This document shows, one piece after another, positions 61,101 through 64,000 of a DNA stretch of 64,000 bases (the stretch's first letter is position 1; each line of letters begins with the position of its first letter). Location of the stretch: positions 139,169,017-139,233,016 of the forward strand of contig NC_088099.1 in NCBI RefSeq assembly GCF_036370855.1, read 5' to 3'. Both the position numbers and the translations under genes were made by a program. Source of the DNA: Dromaius novaehollandiae. Taxonomy: Eukaryota; Chordata; Aves; Casuariiformes; Dromaiidae. The notes beneath the pieces were generated by a model. The model saw only the letters and a list, made by a program, of their open reading frames with translations, had not been told where the DNA came from and did no database searches.

Positions 61101-64000
61101 ACAGTGAAGTTGCAAGAAATAGTCAGTTTTTAATAATGCGTTCATATCCAAAAGTTAGGAGGACTGGCTTTTATGTGTTTGAGAAATTTCTACCTTTTCC
61201 AACACAGAACAATTTAGTCACCTTTTTAATGGAAACTATCACTCCTGCCCCCCAAAACCCCCAACAGAAGCCCACAAGAATTTGTTTTGAGCAAAATTTT
61301 GAGTAAGTGAGAGGTTTTGGAGAAGGAATGGAACTGAGTCTTCAACCGTAGTCATTACATGTTTTTGTCATAATAGAGAAAATTTAATTTCAGTTAAAAA
61401 ATCCAGAAAAAACCTTCTAACAAAGACTCCCCTGTACTCCTTTACAAGTGGATGTTTTAGGTTGGGCTTTTATTAGCTTTCCACACCTCCTTTTTTGTTA
61501 TAATAATTCATATGAATGAACTGAATGTGGCTAACTAAAATGTTGCTATGGCAGCACTAAGAAAGCATTGCTTTAGGAAATCTAGGAAATTGCATTTCTC
61601 ATGGGAGCAAGTCCACAAGTGGACAACTCTTAATTGAAAATGACAATTTTTTTAACCACTTCCAGAAATTGAGGCTTTCTGCTCCTATTGGCATCCTTGG
61701 CAGAAAAGCAACTGCCATCAGTGGTATACAGATTATTTTTAAGTAAAATAATGTCAAAGTTGCATGTTCTCCTAATTTCAAGATTTGCGTAGTGCTTGCT
61801 GAATACAATCTCAGATTCACTTTTTTACTCCATTAAGATCAAAACAAGTGGTACTAAAATACATCTACTGTAAAAAGTAAACTGAAAACATGGTTAAAAT
61901 ATATTTTAGAGATTACTGGAACCCACTTGATTGCTTGAGAATTTGTTGTATTTCTACTAGATGCTATTTCAAAATCAATTCCAGAGAATTGTATGTAGCA
62001 CTTTCTAAAAATGCAAATAGAACACAAAAAGCCTTAAACAAATGCCATCACCACCATTTGCCCATGACTGATAAATAAAGAAATGAACAAAACTCTGAGG
62101 CTGGCTATTTGTGGCAATATTACTCATATAAAACTATAATGAACTGATCTGATTTTCCCCACCTTTTTTGTTAATAAACCCACAGGTGATATTGTTCTGA
62201 GGTAAAAAGGTCAGTTGTCTTTTTGCCTTATATGACCGTCTAGGCAATACAATACTGAAAGTATTCTTATCATTATTGGTTAAATAACAGTATTTTAGAA
62301 GTAAAAGTCTTCTGTGTACATCTCAAAGATTCCCAAGTAAAAGCAATGCATGTTTCAAAGTCCCCTCGTGATGTGATGCAGTTGGGCAGCTTCAAGAAAG
62401 AACCCACCCCTAACCGCAAAACTGCTTTAGGCATTGTGGCCTTTATGAACAATTATGGATTTAATTTTCTAAGACTATTATGCTAGTACTAAATAAAATA
62501 CACAAGATACATTAGTTTTCCGTATTTAAAACAGACTGACTCTTGAGAAGACTAATCTTTACTGTTGTCTAATCATGTGCAGACATACTTATCACAATAT
62601 ATGATAATACACAGTCTGTTTCTGTGGATAAGGGCTAGATGAAGTCCCGAGTTCACTGGTGTTGGAAATTGCTGTTGGTCTGGATTACCACACCCTAGGG
62701 AGCAATTAGGTGCCTTGCACCTTGGATTAGGGCACTTTAATCTTCTGCAATGCATATGAGAGCACCTCTAAGGTTCAGCAGCTCATGGATTGCTTTCTTC
62801 GATGCTTGCCTAAATCCTGTTTTATACGCTAGAGTAGATGTTCTGAATCTCACCAGAACTAATTTATTTCAATTATTCTAGGAAGACTCAAGCAGGTAAG
62901 GAGCTGAACTCAGGCCTCCTGAATTGTAATATAATTCCTTAACTGCTATATAAGCTTTCTCCATACTGGCTAATATATTTGTTATCATCCCAAGAGAAGA
63001 AAAGCCCACATTCCTCCTCCTACGGTTAATCGTTGAAGAAGATAAAAAGTGTGGTGCCCTAACAAGAATCCTCAGGACTATGACTACATTTCATTTGTAT
63101 TACTAGAAATGATTTCGCGATGTTCAGGCATCCTAACACAGGTTAAAAGAAGAAAGAAAAAGCATTACACATATACTCGGGAAGCACGACGTGCAGTGCA
63201 AGTGAACTACACACTATGAGGATTCATTCCAAACATTCTTCTAAATTATATTGATACTTACTTGAGAGGAGAGAGAGAAGGGTATTGCACTCAACTTTGC
63301 AAACTGACCTGTAGATAACAAAGGATAGAAAACAAGAAGATGACAAATTAAGCCAGTGAGCAGCCAGGCAGTGTATTATTCTGAAGAAAGCCATGCACAA
63401 GCCTAGAAATAAAGAGAACAATTGTGGACCCTGAAAATAAGCCCAATGAAAAGTGTATTATACAACACATCCATCCAAGAACGCAACTGCTAGCAGACGT
63501 GGGAGGATAAGCACCATTAGCATTTAGACTTGTGCACTACATGTGTTTTTTCTAGTATAAATACTTGTTATTTGCAACATGCTCCAAAAAAAGAGAGAAA
63601 AAGAAGCCTCCTTTGAGGTTCCCTGTCCCAGATTCCCTTGTGCATCCTGAGTGTTCTGCTCATCCTTTACTAAATTAGAGTTTTGCTTGAAAATCTTGCT
63701 TGGAGATAAGGTGACACGAAATAACAAGAGTGGGTTTTGACCAACCGTCTTCCATGCTGCACTATCTCTACAAGTTTTTCTAAATGTGCTGCTTTTACAC
63801 AAAGTGAGATATTTAATAACGTAAAATATTGTTACTGAGGTTACCATACTGCAACCTTAGTAGGAGTTCTTCCTCACAGTTTTTTTCAGCTGACAGTTGC
63901 ATTATGATAGCTAGAGCCATCAGCTGTTTTTGGCTATCCAGAGGAACACACTGTACCTGTGAGTATGAATAGTAAAAAGCTTGTAATAAGTTCCAGAGGT
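57971..64000 (-). CDS. multi-pass membrane protein, C-terminal part (four exons)
   Basis: The coding parts are 63957 to beyond 64000, 63309-63402, 60975-61092 and 57971-58171, read on the minus strand. Junctions fall in phase 1, phase 2 and phase 0, and all agree, which is strong evidence for a real gene. The visible 151 residues begin PLELITSFLLFILTG and continue with a segment around AFFRIIHCLAAHWLNL and CFLSFVIY. Next comes a very hydrophobic stretch (FLSSTIMFLLIFLLF, then SLFMFLPTMILIATV), and last a basic tail containing RLNKAARRGF. The pattern is that of consecutive transmembrane helices near the C-terminus with a positive, probably cytoplasmic, tail. The N-terminal part lies beyond the window. 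I do not recognise the family, so no function is claimed. A competing downstream frame in the last exon is described separately. Confidence 0.75.
58172..60974 (-). other. intron of the membrane protein gene
   Basis: Phase-0 intron between the last two visible exons. It is AT-rich with no coding exon recognised inside. It contains the CR1 fragment listed separately. Open frames in it are short and lack paired splice sites. Confidence 0.6.
60285..60690 (+). mobile_element. CR1-type LINE fragment, 3' end
   Basis: The blocks 'gaagaagaggctgaggaaact', 'ttttgggaggttcaggttggacatcag', 'ggagcaggttgcccagagaggtggtg' and 'gggagactggaccaggtgacctcc' then 'ctgccaacc' follow the avian CR1 3' region in order. 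It lies in antisense orientation within an intron of the minus-strand gene. The 106-codon open frame here is part of the element. Confidence 0.85.
60975..61092 (-). CDS. membrane protein exon, 118 nt
   Basis: The acceptor cttcactgtttttccag and the donor CAG|GTGAGA are both close to consensus. The exon encodes TEIFLSSTIMFLLIFLLF, then SKIPK, then SLFMFLPTMILIATVQ. This is two hydrophobic stretches joined by a short basic loop, a helical hairpin or one long re-entrant segment. It starts in phase 2 and ends in phase 0. Confidence 0.8.
61093..63308 (-). other. intron of the membrane protein gene
   Basis: Phase-2 intron. AT-rich, with a MIR-like relic near 62.9 kb. A hydrophobic open frame at 61.60-61.82 kb has no proper acceptor and donor pair and is not needed for frame continuity. 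Confidence 0.6.
62870..62965 (-). mobile_element. MIR-like SINE relic, inverted
   Basis: 'aaggagctgaactcaggcctcctgaattg' then 'ccttaactgctatataa' matches the complement of the MIR 5' half (ggatttgaactcaggtcctcctgac .. ctatccactacacca). Confidence 0.5.
63309..63402 (-). CDS. membrane protein exon, 94 nt
   Basis: A strong acceptor, ttgttctctttatttctag, precedes it and a strong donor, CTACAG|GTCAGT, follows. It encodes LCMAFFRIIHCLAAHWLNL, then SSSCFLSFVIY, with arginine split over the next junction. Two short hydrophobic stretches flank a histidine- and tryptophan-containing turn. Start phase 1 and end phase 2 fit both neighbouring exons. Confidence 0.75.
63403..63956 (-). other. short intron of the membrane protein gene
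   Basis: A 554-base phase-1 intron. The 107-codon open frame within it (63524-63847) has no splice context and is not required by the flanking exons. Confidence 0.55.
63957..64000 (-). CDS. membrane protein exon, cut by the window end
   Basis: It reads PLELITSFLLFILT plus one base of the next codon, and ends at CACAG|GTACAG (63956/63957). The residues are hydrophobic and fit the start of a membrane helix. The phase-1 end matches the next exon, and the shared codon gives glycine. Confidence 0.65.

Noticed and set aside
63524..63847. 107-codon minus-strand frame between two real exons
   Set aside because: The flanking exons join in phase without it, and it has no acceptor and donor pair.

Overview
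This looks like a 64 kb piece of a bird (or close sauropsid) nuclear genome. The evidence is indirect but consistent. There are CR1-type LINE 3' ends, faded MIR-like SINE relics, very long stretches without genes, one dense CpG island, and protein-coding sequence only as short exons bounded by GT/AG sites. There is no sign of operons, ribosome binding sites, CRISPR arrays, phage or integrases. Most open frames in the window are chance readings of non-coding DNA.

Right end (about 54.5-64 kb): the 3' part of a minus-strand, multi-pass membrane protein gene. Four exons (63957 to beyond 64000, 63309-63402, 60975-61092, and a terminal exon from 58171 down) have good splice sites, and all three junctions agree in reading phase. 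They encode three successive hydrophobic segments and a basic cytoplasmic-type tail. A long AT-rich 3' UTR probably follows, with candidate poly(A) signals. I do not recognise the family. The terminal exon is odd: the spliced frame stops at 57971, but a second, strongly acidic and protein-like frame begins at a run of five A's and stops at 57859. This suggests a frameshift, a sequence error or an alternative C-terminus.

Left half (0-23.7 kb): probably a second minus-strand gene. A CpG island at about 22.9-23.7 kb carries a strong minus-strand splice donor at 23443/23444. About 9.7 kb further along the transcript, a short exon (13666-13769) has an ATG in good context, 24 codons and a perfect donor. 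A TATA-like box lies just upstream, so this exon may instead have its own promoter. Further exons to the left could not be established; a few candidates are listed among the findings.

Middle (23.7-54.5 kb): about 31 kb between the two genes, both of which point left. It holds an old CR1 fragment, MIR-like relics, simple repeats, several short tandem duplications, and AT-rich blocks that could be regulatory. No gene is supported there. I found no tRNA, rRNA or recognisable small RNA gene and no clear novel system. The most unusual observations are the two-frame terminal exon and the promoter-or-splice-site ambiguity at 13.77 kb.
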